The notes: generated by a model not told the origin, from the letters alone. 64,000 nucleotides of DNA from an uncultured Clostridia bacterium (GCA_934675735.1 CAKURR010000010.1:1-64000), one strand, 5' to 3'. Shown: positions 8,301 through 17,678, counted from the stretch's first letter. A program made the numbers and translations.

Positions 8301-11300
8301 GCGCCGTCTTGTTGCCGAATTGGCGCGGGGCGACGGCATATTCTGCGCCGTTTGACGTATCATAGGGATTGACGCCGGTTTCGCTTTGTGCTACACTGGT
8401 GTCAGAAAGAGATGCAGCATGGCTACTGTGTGGAGTACGTTGGTACTCGCCGGTACGCTGCGTCTCTTTGCCGCTTGTGCCAGTAGCTCCTTCGGGGACG
8501 CGCCCCGCTGGAGCATATACGCTGGGCAAGTGGCTTTTTTCAATTTCTTGAACTTTCCCGATGTTATAAACCACATGCCCCTGGTCGCCTTGTGCAACCG
8601 AGATATTCAGCAAATACCGCTTTCCGTCGTAATCCTCAAAGACCGCGTCGTAGTATCGCCAGCCGTCCTGCGCAAAAGAACCGTGTTTTCCATTGTCGGA
8701 ACGATTCTGTTTGCCGGGGTTCTGGTCGATTGCCACCTGTGCAACCTCATCCAGATGTGCCGATGCATCCAGCTTTGTGCGATACAGCTTTTCATTTATA
8801 TAGCCGACACGGCTTCCCGCGTGCCACTGGCTCTTTTCGTTGATGGTCAGCTTTTCGCCTTCAAGCGTTTGAATTTGTATATCACCATCCTTGCGGATGG
8901 TTTTTTCTATATATGCCTGAATTTCGTCATTCCACTTCTTTGGGTCTTTGCTGAGCACCAGCTCACGGTCTGCCTTAACCATCGGCCAGTTGCTCTCGTC
9001 CTGCTGAATCGAAAACTCCATCTCCGTCTGTTCGCCGCGCGTGACCTCCCTCTGCACGGGCGCGGTCTTGCCAAACAGCTCGATGGTCGCGTCCTCGCCG
9101 CCCTTGCCCTTCTGCCACTGTCCGGCTTCGGCAATCGCCGCTTTCAGGTTGTCCCGCGCCGTCACCAGCGCGCGGTAATGGTCAACCGCCGCGTCTCCCG
9201 CCTTTTGGGCCTTGCGTTTGGCCAAAAACTGCGTCAGCTTGTTGTAAACCCGAATCGGGAAGGATTGCTTCTCCCCCAGCAGGTCATAGACAAGCGTCTC
9301 GCTCCCCGTCCTGCCCCACGCGCCCAGCGCGTCCGTCAGCTTTTCCGTCGCCGCCGCAACCAGCTCGCGGTTTACGTCGCAGGCAATGCCCGCCTGTTCA
9401 TAGGTCTCGCGAATCTCCTGCGCGTCGCGCTCCAGCGCGTCCATGTCGCCGCGGTAGGCGGCTTCCAGCGTCGCGTCCTCATAGGCGGCGTAGCCCTTCG
9501 TTTCCTCAATAAAGTGCGTCAGCTCGTGCATGACCACCTGCCGCATCTGCTCGCCCGCGCCCAGCCTGTTCGAGAGAATCAGCCGTCCGTTCGCCCTGTC
9601 ATAAAAGCCGCGCGTCTTGTCGCCCAGCGGCATCACAATCAGCTCAAGTCCCGTCTTTTGCTTCAAATGGGCGGCCAGCTTCTGCGTCACGGGGTCGAGG
9701 TTGCCGCGCGAAACGTCCGCGTTCAGATAGTCTTCCGCGCCGCCCTTGCCCACGCTGGCTTCCGGGCCGCCCTGCATCCCGCTCAGCTCGCGGTTTCGGT
9801 TCAGCAAATCCAGTATCGCCGTCTCCGGATGCGCGCTTTCCGCCTCCATCAGGCCGGGGATGCTCGCCGCCAGCTCGCGATAAAAGCCGCTGTCCAAATC
9901 CACGTCGGCGTTTGCGCGGTTTTTTCTGAATTTCGTTCCGTATTCGCTGTTGACCCGGCTGATGGTCCGCAGCCCCGTGGCGTGCAGCACCTCGGCCAGC
10001 TGCTGCTCGTTTAAGTAAATGCGCTTCGCTTTGGCGCCCGCAACCTCCCGCACCGCGGGGGCAAGCCCGTCGATTTCGCTTTGTATGTGCTCCCTCTCGC
10101 GCTGCTGCTGCATCTGCGTCTGCGCTTCCTGCTCCTGCTGCGCCGCCTCGGCTTCCGCCTGCTGTCTGGCCGCATAGGCTTCGGGGTCGGTTATCCGCTC
10201 CCGCGCCTCCTCCAGCGCCGCCATCCGTTCGGCGATTTCGTCCGTGCGCGCTGTCAGGGCGGCGATGGTGTCCTCGTCCATTCCCATTTCCTGCGCGTCG
10301 CTCAGGCCGCCGAGCGTCTCGGTGAACGCGTTTTGCAGCTGCTCGTCCTGTGCGTCGAGCTGTGCCAGCTCGCTGTCAATGGCCGCCGTCCGCGCCTGCC
10401 TGTCCTCGCTCAGCGCCGCCGCGCTGACCGCGTCCTCCAGGTTCAACATTCGGCTCGCCTCGCCCCGCGCGTTTTCAAGCCGCTGGGCAAAAGCGCTTTC
10501 CGTTTCCTCGGCTCTGCGCGCGTAGACGGCGCTTTGCTCGTTGGCAATCTTTTGGTTTTCGCCCATCCGCACCCGCGCTTCGGTCATTTCCTTTTGGCGC
10601 GAAAGGTCGCCGTTCATCACGGCCTCGCTCGCCTCGTCAAACTGCGCGCGGCTGCTGTCCGCCGCGGTCTGTGCCGCGTCCGCCCGGGCCTTGGCGGTCT
10701 CGGCCTGCGTTTCGGCCTGGCGTATGGTTCGGTCCAGCGGGTCGCGGGTCAAAAGCATTTCCTCCGCCGTCGCCTTGTCCGCGCGCTGCTGCTCGACCTC
10801 ACGATTGAGAATTTCGGCGCTTTGCGCGTCGGCCGCATCCTCTGCCGCCGCTCTGAGCGCCTCTTCCACGTTTTGGCTTTTGCCGCTGACGACTTCCTTC
10901 GCCAGCTTCACGCTTTTCAGCTCGCTGGCCGCTGCGCCCGTCGCGCCCGCCAGACCGAACATCACCGCGCCGATGGCGTTCTGCCAATAGTTCTCCTTCA
11001 CGTCCGCCATCACTTCATTTACATGGATGTTCGCGGGGTTGATGACGTTCAGCACGTCGGTGAAGGTCAGCGTCTCGCCGTTTTCAATCTTGCGGTAGAT
11101 GGGGCCGATTCCGTTGTCCACCCATTGCTCCACAAAGCCTTCCAACGTCTCGTCGTGCACGGGCTCGTCAAAGAATACGTCCTTGGCAAAGACCTTTGCG
11201 CCCTCGCCGACAGCCCTGCCCAGCGTCCCGATGGCGGAAAGCGCCTTGCCCGCGCCCGCCGGATTGCGCTTGATAAGCGCCTGTGCCGAACCCGACAGCG

Positions 11301-14300
11301 CGCCCCAGCCGGGGAAGTGCCGAATCATCGCGTCAAACGTGCCGATGTTCGCCATCATGTCGCCTGCCGTGTTGAGCATGCCCATCGTGTTGGCCGCGCC
11401 CAACGAATAGCCCTTGTTCAGGTATTCGTCGCGGTTGTTTTTCAGCCCGACCACGCTGTATCCCGTGCCGAAGCCCAAAACGCTCGCCGCCTTCTGCGCC
11501 GCCTGCGCCCCCACGCCCATGCCGGTCAGCGCCGCGCCCGTCGCCGCCGTCGCCGCCGTCGCCACGCCTGCCGAAATGCCGTTGTAAACCATGCTCGTGC
11601 CGAGGTTGTACCAGCGAAATTCGCCCTCCGTGGCGTGCGTGCGCATGTAGCCCTGCATCGCTTCCGCGTTTTGGCGCAGCTCCGCCGTCGTGTTGACGAG
11701 CAGGCCGTCCGTCAGGTCCTCGGGGTTGATGCCCAGCATGTATACGTCCGCCGCGCTGTCCATCGCCTTCAAAATGCCCTGTCCGTAGGTGCTGTCTGCT
11801 TTTCCGCTCGCCACGGCCTTTTCAATCGCTCTGCGGTAAACCGTGCGCCCCATCGCGCCGTATTCGCGCTGGTATTTGTCCTGCATCCGCGCCGATACGC
11901 GCTGCACCTCGCTGAGCTGCTTGCCCTCGTAAATCGATGTGCCGAAATCCGCCCAATATTGGTTCCAGCCCGTGTAGCCCGACGCGCCCAGCGCATACGC
12001 CGCGCCCACGCCGCTCCCGAAGGCCGCGTCTGCGGCAGCGATTTCCGCCTCCGTCAGCGTCGCGCCCTGGCGCTCCATTCGGCTCTGCGCGCGCTCGCAA
12101 AGCGCGTCCGGCGTCATGCCGCCCGTCTTGGCGTAATAGTCCTCCAGCGTCATCCCCAGCGCAAGCGCCGTGCGCGTGTCCTCCTCCAGCAGCGCGCCCA
12201 TCTGGTCATAGAGCGCTGTTTCGTAATCGCCCGTGTCGATTACGCCCTGCGCGTTAAGGCTCAGCTTCACGCTGCTCATCTCAAACGCGCGCTTGCCGTC
12301 CGCGTCCGGCGCGAAGTATGCGCCGATGTCCGTCAGCCGCGTCCAGTAGCCGTTGTCGCCATAGACGGCCGCGTCCGAAACCGCCGCGTTTTCCCGCACC
12401 AAGGCCAGCTGTTCCTCGCTCGCCGTGCCGCGCAGGGCCGCCGTGCGCGCCTCGCCGAGCGTCTGCGCGCTTTGCGCCTCGCGCGCTCTGCGCATCTCGG
12501 CCTGCCCCTCAAGCAGGTCGTCCCGCGCCGCAAACACGCCGTTGTATTCGGCCATGGATTGCCTGTCCGTCGTCAGCAGCCGCTCAAGCAGGGGGAGCTG
12601 GTCCTCCGGCAGCGCGTCCGCGTCGTCGATGTAGCCGCCCAGCGTGCCGTTTTTCTCCATTTCCTCCGCGCGCGCCGCCCAAACGGCAATCTGCGCCATC
12701 ACGTCGCCGCGCAGCGCATCCGGAAACGCGCTGCTCATCATCATATCGTAAAGCGTCTTGACCTTCTGGCCGTTTGACGCAATGCTTCCGTAGGCAATCG
12801 CTTCCGCGGGCGTGTTGTTTGCGGCAATCTGCGCGCTCTCCTCGCTTGAAAGCGTGCCGTATACCCGCCTGGCCAGCGCGCTTTTTTCAAGCAGCGCATC
12901 CAGCTCGTCCTTCCCCGCGCCCTCGATGCTGTCGTATTCGCCGCTCAGCAGCGCCCCCGCGGCCTCCCCAATCGTCCGCGCTTCCCGCTTGCGAACCTCC
13001 GTCGAATTTTCCGTCTCCGACTCTTCCGTGCGCTCTGAGAGCTTCCTCTCAGAGGGACGTTCCTGCATCGTCGCCGCCCATTCTCCGAAACCCGGCCCGC
13101 CCGGCGCGTTCATCCATTCTGCCGGCGTCGGCTTCTTCTGCTGCACAGGCCCTTGCACTTCGGGCGTTTTCGCTTCCCCCGCCGTGTTCTTTTGCGCGTC
13201 CTCGGCCTGCTTTTCCGCCGTCTCGGCATTTTGGTTCTGCGCTTCCGACGGCTGCGCTTCCTGCACGTTCGTCTGCAATTCGCTTTCGGAATCCGAATTG
13301 AAATCGGAATCCTTTTTTCCAAACAGTCCGGCGAAAAAACCCGGCTTCTTCTCGTCCTTCCGTTCCTCTTCATCGGGGCGCACATTGCCTCCCTCTTCGG
13401 GGGACGTTCCTGCATCGTCGCCGCCTGTGGCGGATTCAGACGATGCAGAACGCCGAAGGTTGTCAGCGGAGCTGACGGAAGGAGTCGTCGCCCCCGTAAT
13501 CCCCCGATACGCCTTATCCAGCGCCGCCGTCAGCTGGGCCTTGGCGTAATCCGAATCATTGCCCTCTTCGATTTCCTGCCGCGCGTCCAGATAACTCTGC
13601 GCATCCTCTTCGTCGTGCGCCCCGTCGCCGTAAAACAGCCCCCGGTAATAGTCCGCGTTGGCCTTATATGCGTCGTGTTTCAGGTTCGCGCTTTCCAGAA
13701 AATCGCCCACGCCGTCCGTGCTCTCGCCGTAAAAGCGGCTTCCTTGGGTCTGCGCCAGCGTCGCATACGCCTTCGCCGCCTTCGCGCGCAAATCGTCGTC
13801 GGCAATCGAGTTGATGCCGCGCACCACCGTCGCGGGGTCTGCCGTGTTCACATTGATGGTCTGCCCGTCAAACCCCATCAGCGTCATGCCGCCAAGCAGC
13901 TGCATCGCCTCGCCGCGCGTGCTTGCGTTCTTTTGGCGTGTTGCCAATTCGGCATCAATCGCATCCGTCATTGTTTTGGCAAGCGAAGCGTTATCGCCAA
14001 ATCCGCCGATTTCCGTGTTGATTCGCAGCTTCGCATCCTGCATGCCGCTTGCACTCATGCGATTTGTGTTCGGCACAAGCTGTCCCTTTGCGTTGGTCGT
14101 CGCACCGTATACGCTCGTAAGCTGTGCCGTGTTCATTTCCGGCGTCTCGCTTGCAATTTTCCACGAATTTTCGGCAGTCTTGCCCTCCTTTTCGGCTTCG
14201 CGCTGCTTCACATAAGCCGCACTCAGAGCGGCCGCACCGGAATCGCCGAGCTTAATTTTTTCGGGTTCGGCCTTCTGTACAGGTTCAGCCTGCTTCGCAG

Positions 14301-14364
14301 ATTCGGCCGCCTTGGCCTCTTCCTCTTCTTTTTTCCTTCTCCCGTCAATCCATCGGCCGCTCAT
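5332..14364 (-). CDS. Giant 3010-residue phage polyvalent virion (ejection-type) protein
   Basis: A single open frame of 3010 residues, about 9 kb. Visible parts: a charged, repetitive N-terminus; a low-complexity acidic stretch near 290-420; an Ala/Gly-rich hydrophobic segment near 930-960; long coiled coils near 1150-1400; a zinc-metallopeptidase-like motif HELTHF near 1610 with a downstream Glu-rich helix; a module near 1795-1990 that resembles the nuclease-like insert domains of large polyvalent proteins and is less GC-rich than its flanks; and a helical C-terminal third with another hydrophobic stretch near 2650. Such proteins are typically packaged and injected with DNA. The position between tail genes and fibres supports a structural/ejection role. 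Individual activities are unproven. Confidence 0.75.
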   Translation of the reverse strand: MSGRWIDGRRKKEEEEAKAAESAKQAEPVQKAEPEKIKLGDSGAAALSAAYVKQREAEKEGKTAENSWKIASETPEMNTAQLTSVYGATTNAKGQLVPNTNRMSASGMQDAKLRINTEIGGFGDNASLAKTMTDAIDAELATRQKNASTRGEAMQLLGGMTLMGFDGQTINVNTADPATVVRGINSIADDDLRAKAAKAYATLAQTQGSRFYGESTDGVGDFLESANLKHDAYKANADYYRGLFYGDGAHDEEDAQSYLDARQEIEEGNDSDYAKAQLTAALDKAYRGITGATTPSVSSADNLRRSASSESATGGDDAGTSPEEGGNVRPDEEERKDEKKPGFFAGLFGKKDSDFNSDSESELQTNVQEAQPSEAQNQNAETAEKQAEDAQKNTAGEAKTPEVQGPVQQKKPTPAEWMNAPGGPGFGEWAATMQERPSERKLSERTEESETENSTEVRKREARTIGEAAGALLSGEYDSIEGAGKDELDALLEKSALARRVYGTLSSEESAQIAANNTPAEAIAYGSIASNGQKVKTLYDMMMSSAFPDALRGDVMAQIAVWAARAEEMEKNGTLGGYIDDADALPEDQLPLLERLLTTDRQSMAEYNGVFAARDDLLEGQAEMRRAREAQSAQTLGEARTAALRGTASEEQLALVRENAAVSDAAVYGDNGYWTRLTDIGAYFAPDADGKRAFEMSSVKLSLNAQGVIDTGDYETALYDQMGALLEEDTRTALALGMTLEDYYAKTGGMTPDALCERAQSRMERQGATLTEAEIAAADAAFGSGVGAAYALGASGYTGWNQYWADFGTSIYEGKQLSEVQRVSARMQDKYQREYGAMGRTVYRRAIEKAVASGKADSTYGQGILKAMDSAADVYMLGINPEDLTDGLLVNTTAELRQNAEAMQGYMRTHATEGEFRWYNLGTSMVYNGISAGVATAATAATGAALTGMGVGAQAAQKAASVLGFGTGYSVVGLKNNRDEYLNKGYSLGAANTMGMLNTAGDMMANIGTFDAMIRHFPGWGALSGSAQALIKRNPAGAGKALSAIGTLGRAVGEGAKVFAKDVFFDEPVHDETLEGFVEQWVDNGIGPIYRKIENGETLTFTDVLNVINPANIHVNEVMADVKENYWQNAIGAVMFGLAGATGAAASELKSVKLAKEVVSGKSQNVEEALRAAAEDAADAQSAEILNREVEQQRADKATAEEMLLTRDPLDRTIRQAETQAETAKARADAAQTAADSSRAQFDEASEAVMNGDLSRQKEMTEARVRMGENQKIANEQSAVYARRAEETESAFAQRLENARGEASRMLNLEDAVSAAALSEDRQARTAAIDSELAQLDAQDEQLQNAFTETLGGLSDAQEMGMDEDTIAALTARTDEIAERMAALEEARERITDPEAYAARQQAEAEAAQQEQEAQTQMQQQREREHIQSEIDGLAPAVREVAGAKAKRIYLNEQQLAEVLHATGLRTISRVNSEYGTKFRKNRANADVDLDSGFYRELAASIPGLMEAESAHPETAILDLLNRNRELSGMQGGPEASVGKGGAEDYLNADVSRGNLDPVTQKLAAHLKQKTGLELIVMPLGDKTRGFYDRANGRLILSNRLGAGEQMRQVVMHELTHFIEETKGYAAYEDATLEAAYRGDMDALERDAQEIRETYEQAGIACDVNRELVAAATEKLTDALGAWGRTGSETLVYDLLGEKQSFPIRVYNKLTQFLAKRKAQKAGDAAVDHYRALVTARDNLKAAIAEAGQWQKGKGGEDATIELFGKTAPVQREVTRGEQTEMEFSIQQDESNWPMVKADRELVLSKDPKKWNDEIQAYIEKTIRKDGDIQIQTLEGEKLTINEKSQWHAGSRVGYINEKLYRTKLDASAHLDEVAQVAIDQNPGKQNRSDNGKHGSFAQDGWRYYDAVFEDYDGKRYLLNISVAQGDQGHVVYNIGKVQEIEKSHLPSVYAPAGRVPEGATGTSGKETQRTGEYQRTPHSSHAASLSDTSVAQSETGVNPYDTSNGAEYAVAPRQFGNKTAQALDTLTDRTKDFLRGSEYETATNREQVQKANDDINARGIDAVVGDLLARERWTADDHAAAAVAFIRAENEGLMTTAYVIAKAYDEQGTNAGQALQARKIIGKLTAAGALAEATKKADRANAKKGVQAGDIPVGNQAPVKGRKERQQRSREAVERMRKEQTETNGSLNPTGEFDPNNPFNKGSTSVLAQEDVTGARGPAGDAVQGSFIETPLPPILEKVYTAAELMQQKIDSLPADVSDDNPWRLPLESWKTELIDRYKLRGTKLVGDTYSYATVKERMLAAIIATPNNNRGDGLLTLCQQLEAMKQGLAVVTEADLNYIAGQMSTFLYAEGPELEGMPVTTEGKTALQRVYNAQANTVQESTAEKLNNFGYTNMLSSPKTWSKNITSNLLMRPLELASEKIGGMVENALITRRTGNRTTDAPSRAEKAQGRDAFVGEIGQTMVDYFITHADTGHSSSFDLSHNNRTYNNAFLQAYKNIVDFAMQAGDRPFWEQCYAEELAVIKRLGTKIADTQKADGREARGLRDMTPEEMKTEAAVRATERVFQEDNGIVGAINKARQESPMADFAITSMMPFLKTPTNVASRMVQYSPIGLARAVLQYGLWDGTRNGGAKFDQRKFVMNLGRGLTGTGLAAVGCLLAGLGFIKPGREDEEDKKLGVIRKAKGESYSTYLKLGDMEIPLDFAQPASGPLYIGAQIAWGLEQMGEDADVLGLVGDVLYGSALETGNQLFDNSFLSGFAALFRGYNDAAGIAHNIAENVAENQASRLTPSAVRALAKATDPYVRDVYSQNAVKQFFNQQIAQNWPILRQTLPVKTDITGDKTLQSGYYNWGKEQQSAVLHMLNAYVTPWTSIGEKNDATLDELTDLAYRTGETSFLPGELVSGSKYEVTVTKTLAKALRVNRVGVNQYAGMTIHLTDEEKRWLNGTYADALFNGSGRRVTGLRPLTESRKWQRMSDEEKMSAVKEEATKAKQAVLEELVRRKKEAGQIK

Positions 14365-14382
14365 GTTGTTTTTCCTTTCTGC

Positions 14383-15438
14383 TTATGCAATCGCGTCTAC
14401 GCCGCCGCTTGTTTTCTTTTTGCTGCTTCCGCCGACCGTCTGCGTGACGCTCGTCGAGCTGCTGGAGCTGTTGGTCGTCTGCCTGCCCGTGCTGTCGCTC
14501 GTCCCCGTCGTCGTCTGGCTTCCCGTGGTCTGCTGCTCGCCCGTGGTGGTCTGACTGCCTGTGGTCGTCTGGCTGCCTGTCGTCTGCTGGCTTCCCGTCG
14601 TCGTCTGGCTGCCCGTGGTCTGCTGGCTTCCCGTCGTCGTCTGGCTGCCCGTCGTTTTCGTCCCCATCGCCGAGGAAATCGCCGTCAGGTAGTTGCTGTT
14701 CCATTCCTTGCGCTGGCTCTCTTTCAGCTCCTGCACCTTCGCGGCCAGCTGGGCGGCGAAATCCGTGTTCAGCCGTCCCTGCGTCTGGCTGTTCTGCCGC
14801 GCCGCCTGAGTGATTTGCTCCTGAATCTGGCCCGTCTGCCGCGTGCTCTCGTCCGTCAGTTCGCGAACGGCCTTCGCCAGCGCGTCGCCCTGGTTGGCCA
14901 GCGTTTGCAGCGTGTAGCTGCTCCTGCCCATGCCGCGGCTGAGCGCCGCCGTTTCCACGTTCGCCGCGCTTTGGCGGTAGGCGCTGTTTTGCTCGTCGAT
15001 GCTCCGCGTCAGCTGCCGAGCCAGGTTTTCGATTTCCTGCTCCTTGCTCAGCTTCGTGGTCTCGTAATTCTGCCGGCTCTCCTCCAGCGCCGCGTTCAGC
15101 TGCGGCCGCAGCAGGTTGTCCGCAAACTCCTGCAGCTGCTCGTCGGTCATGTTGCCCGCCAGCCCGCTGAGGATTTCGTTCATCAGCTCGCTGTCCAGCA
15201 CCTTTTTCGTCGTGCTTTCGCTGCTGCTGTCGCTCCTGCTCGTCGAGTCGCTTCGGCTTGTCGTGTCGCTTCGGCTCGTGCTGTCGCTCCGACTCGTCGT
15301 GTCACTTCGGCTTGTCGTGTCGCTTCGGCTCGTCGAGCTGCTTTGACTGGTGCTGTCACTTCGGCTTGTGCTGTGCTCCTCGCTCGTGCTGTCCGAGCTG
15401 GAAGAGCCCCACGTCTCCGTAATCGTCTTTCTGGCCAT
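14383..15438 (-). CDS. Low-complexity Ser/Thr-repeat phage structural protein
   Basis: A 351-residue protein in three parts: an N-terminal Ser/Asp/Arg/Thr repeat (about residues 15-70, units like SRSDTT), a central helical domain (about 75-240) with heptad-like pattern, and a C-terminal Gly-Ser-Gln-Thr repeat (about 250-330, units like GSQTTT). The extremes look disordered and the middle coiled-coil. It lies between the tail-nozzle group and the giant virion protein, where podovirus-like phages encode internal or tail-tip proteins. No known family recognised. The repeats are in-frame and are not a CRISPR array. Confidence 0.65.
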   Translation of the reverse strand: MARKTITETWGSSSSDSTSEEHSTSRSDSTSQSSSTSRSDTTSRSDTTSRSDSTSRSDTTSRSDSTSRSDSSSESTTKKVLDSELMNEILSGLAGNMTDEQLQEFADNLLRPQLNAALEESRQNYETTKLSKEQEIENLARQLTRSIDEQNSAYRQSAANVETAALSRGMGRSSYTLQTLANQGDALAKAVRELTDESTRQTGQIQEQITQAARQNSQTQGRLNTDFAAQLAAKVQELKESQRKEWNSNYLTAISSAMGTKTTGSQTTTGSQQTTGSQTTTGSQQTTGSQTTTGSQTTTGEQQTTGSQTTTGTSDSTGRQTTNSSSSSTSVTQTVGGSSKKKTSGGVDAIA

Positions 15439-15442
15439 ATTC

Positions 15443-15619
15443 TCACTTCCTCTCCAGCGCGTCCACGCGCTTCTTCAGCTTTTCAATCTCCGCGTCCTTG
15501 AGCCTGTCCGCGTTCCAGCTCGCCGTGCAGAAGTCGCGCAGAAACAGCGCCAAACTCTTCACGTAACCCGATAGCGTCCCGCCCGTCTCCTGCGGCACCC
15601 TCGGCTGCTTAAATGCCAT
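15443..15619 (-). CDS. Small 58-residue coiled-coil protein in the late operon
   Basis: A short gene (MAFKQPRVPQETGG at its start). The last 20 residues (KDAEIEKLKKRVDALERK) form a clear leucine-heptad coiled coil. ATG at 15619 is preceded by GAGGTG that overlaps the stop of the upstream gene, and the stop lies 4 nt before the next gene's start, so it fills a slot in the tightly packed operon. Function unknown; a small tail or neck oligomerisation protein is plausible. Confidence 0.7.
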   Translation of the reverse strand: MAFKQPRVPQETGGTLSGYVKSLALFLRDFCTASWNADRLKDAEIEKLKKRVDALERK

Positions 15620-15621
15620 AA

Positions 15622-17115
15622 TTACACCTCATCCAGCGAATATTCCGCCTGCACCCCGCCGTAAATCCTCCACCCCGCGGCCTTCGCGTAGCTGTGCAGC
15701 TTCAGCTTCATCCGCACGCCCGAAACCTGAATCTTCACCCTGTAATCCGTCCGCCGCTTCTTGAGCAACACCACCCGCGTCTTTTCGCGCCGCTCGGTGA
15801 GAATCGTCACCTCCAGCGGCACGTCGTCCTCGTCCGCGTCGGCGGTGAAGCGCAGCACGAAGTCCCGCTTCATATAGGCCTTCCCCAAATCCAGCCACGG
15901 CGTCTCCCACAGGCTCTCCATCGGCACACCCAAATAGCTCCCGCTGTTCGGGTCGCCGTATCGCAGCACCTCAAACGGCGCGTCCGCCTGGGTGTAATAG
16001 ACCGCCCCGCCGACGGCGAAAAAGTCCTTGACGCGCATCCCTTTGCGAATCATAAACGTCCCGCGCTCGGTGTCGTATTCGATGACCGTGTTGTTTTCGC
16101 TGAGGGTGTCCCCCTCGTTTTCCTTCACGCACAGCGCCAGATAGTAGACGTGCTCGCTCACGCAGCTTCTCGCCGCGCCGTCCATGCCCGCCATCCGCAT
16201 CCGCATCGTCTCATACAGCGCGTCGCGGCTGAGCATCCGCAGCGTGCTTCCGTCGTAAAGGCCGATGCCGCTCTGAGACAGATACAGCATGCTCGTCCTG
16301 TCCGTGCGGATGCTCTTCTCCTCCACCGGGCCGTCCGTGCCGTAGGCCTCGGTAATCGTGAAGCTGCTCGGGTCTGTGCCGCGAATCTCGAAGATGGTTC
16401 GCTGCTTCACCGCCAGCAGATACCCGCCGAACGGCTCCAGCGATATGAATTTGTCGCCGTCCCACGTCGGCTGGTTGATGACGCCGCCGCCCAGCTCGGG
16501 CGTTTCGGGCACGTCCGTCCATGTGAACGGGTCGTAGGGCCGCGAATAGAAGATGCTGTCGGGGTATCCCTCCGCGCCCACGCCCCAGATTCGCTCGGCG
16601 TGCCGCCCCAGCTTGGCGAATTTCACCTCGCCGTAGTTTTCGCCGATGGTCAGCGCCTTCTTTTCCACCCGCAAGTCGCTTCCGTAAACGGCGACCATCC
16701 CGTCCTTCGCGTTGGATAGAATCAGAATGTCCACCGTCGCCCCGTTCTCGACCGCCTCGTAGGTCACGAACGACCATACGTCGCTTTTGTATCCCTCGCC
16801 GCGCTTCACCCAGCCCTCCGTGCCGAGCGTGTAGGTGTAAATCGCCCCGCCCGCCGCGGCGACGTATACGTCCGCGTCGTCGGGCCGCGTCCTGCGATAA
16901 AACCGCGCCAGCGTCTCGATTTGCGCCCCCAGCGCGGGGAACGCGCGGCTCGTGCCGTAGCTCGACGCCAGCAAGCCCCGCTCCGTGCGGATGTTCTCCG
17001 CCCGATACGCGTAATCCGTGTTGATGTTCGTGTCGCCCGAAGCCTGGTATACCCCCTTCGGCGTGGGAATCGTGAACCTGCCTTGGTAATCGCTGTCCGA
17101 AATGCTCACCTGCAA
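15622..17115 (-). CDS. Tail nozzle / stabilisation protein, beta-propeller type
   Basis: A 497-residue beta-rich protein with repeated short blades (for example RIWGVGAEGYPDSIFYSRP, then KFISLEPFGGYLLAVK and TSMLYLSQSGIGLYDGS), the pattern of podovirus tail hub/nozzle proteins such as the P22 gp10 and T7 gp12 classes. It would form the distal tube through which DNA exits. It overlaps the adaptor gene upstream by 10 nt. Family assignment rests on fold pattern and gene order, so similarity is structural rather than close. Confidence 0.7.
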   Translation of the reverse strand: MQVSISDSDYQGRFTIPTPKGVYQASGDTNINTDYAYRAENIRTERGLLASSYGTSRAFPALGAQIETLARFYRRTRPDDADVYVAAAGGAIYTYTLGTEGWVKRGEGYKSDVWSFVTYEAVENGATVDILILSNAKDGMVAVYGSDLRVEKKALTIGENYGEVKFAKLGRHAERIWGVGAEGYPDSIFYSRPYDPFTWTDVPETPELGGGVINQPTWDGDKFISLEPFGGYLLAVKQRTIFEIRGTDPSSFTITEAYGTDGPVEEKSIRTDRTSMLYLSQSGIGLYDGSTLRMLSRDALYETMRMRMAGMDGAARSCVSEHVYYLALCVKENEGDTLSENNTVIEYDTERGTFMIRKGMRVKDFFAVGGAVYYTQADAPFEVLRYGDPNSGSYLGVPMESLWETPWLDLGKAYMKRDFVLRFTADADEDDVPLEVTILTERREKTRVVLLKKRRTDYRVKIQVSGVRMKLKLHSYAKAAGWRIYGGVQAEYSLDEV

Positions 17116-17678
17116 TACCTCGCGTCCGTCACCTCATACAAATGCTTCATCCGCGTCACGCTCCCCATCCCCTGAGGCCGCATCCGCTGCATCGTCCGGT
17201 AAAAGCTGTCCTGGTAGAACTGCGCCCTGCTCTGTTTGGCCAGATTCCCGCTGGATAAGTGCCGATAGCAGATGTAGTCCGCCAGCGCCGCGTGCGCGTA
17301 TTCGGGTATCTGCGGCTCGTCCTCGCCTTCCTCCAGCGGGTAAAACGCCGCTTCGCATACCGCCCGCAGCGTCTGCCCCGCCAAATCGTCCCGCCAGACG
17401 TGAAGCCCGCGCCCGTCAGGGTCAAGGTCCGCGCCCACGTCATAGCCGCTCGCGTCCCGCAGCTCCACAACCCGAACCGCCGTCAGCCCCGGCACGGGCG
17501 CGTTCCCCTCCTCGTCCACGTCGGTGTAAAAAATCCGCCGCGGCTTCAGATACTCCCGCACCGCGATGTCGTAGCCCATGTTCGCGTATACCTTGAAACT
17601 CTCTTCGTATTCGCTCACGTCCTCCGCGTCCTCGTCCAGCTGACGCAGCGCCTGCGCGATAATCTGTGAAAGCGTCAT
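17106..17678 (-). CDS. Head-tail adaptor (tail tubular A / gp4-like) protein
   Basis: A 190-residue, mostly helical protein of the class that docks beneath the portal ring in podovirus-like phages (T7 gp11, P22 gp4 class). The N-terminus MTLSQIIAQALRQLDED and the helical segment SSGNLAKQSRAQFYQDSFYR are typical of this fold, in which a helical bundle surrounds the DNA channel. It is followed by the nozzle gene with a 10-nt overlap and preceded by a small head gene. Function is inferred from length, helical pattern and position. Confidence 0.7.
   Translation of the reverse strand: MTLSQIIAQALRQLDEDAEDVSEYEESFKVYANMGYDIAVREYLKPRRIFYTDVDEEGNAPVPGLTAVRVVELRDASGYDVGADLDPDGRGLHVWRDDLAGQTLRAVCEAAFYPLEEGEDEPQIPEYAHAALADYICYRHLSSGNLAKQSRAQFYQDSFYRTMQRMRPQGMGSVTRMKHLYEVTDARYCR

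Noticed and set aside
5077..14215. Several long plus-strand frames (up to 898 codons) opposite the giant virion gene
   Set aside because: They are the antisense shadow of a GC-rich gene: Arg/Ala/Val-rich, no start signals, no domains.
14480..15370. Short tandem repeats resembling a CRISPR array
   Set aside because: Repeats are 18-24 nt, lack unique spacers of constant length, and encode in-frame Ser/Thr repeats of a phage protein.
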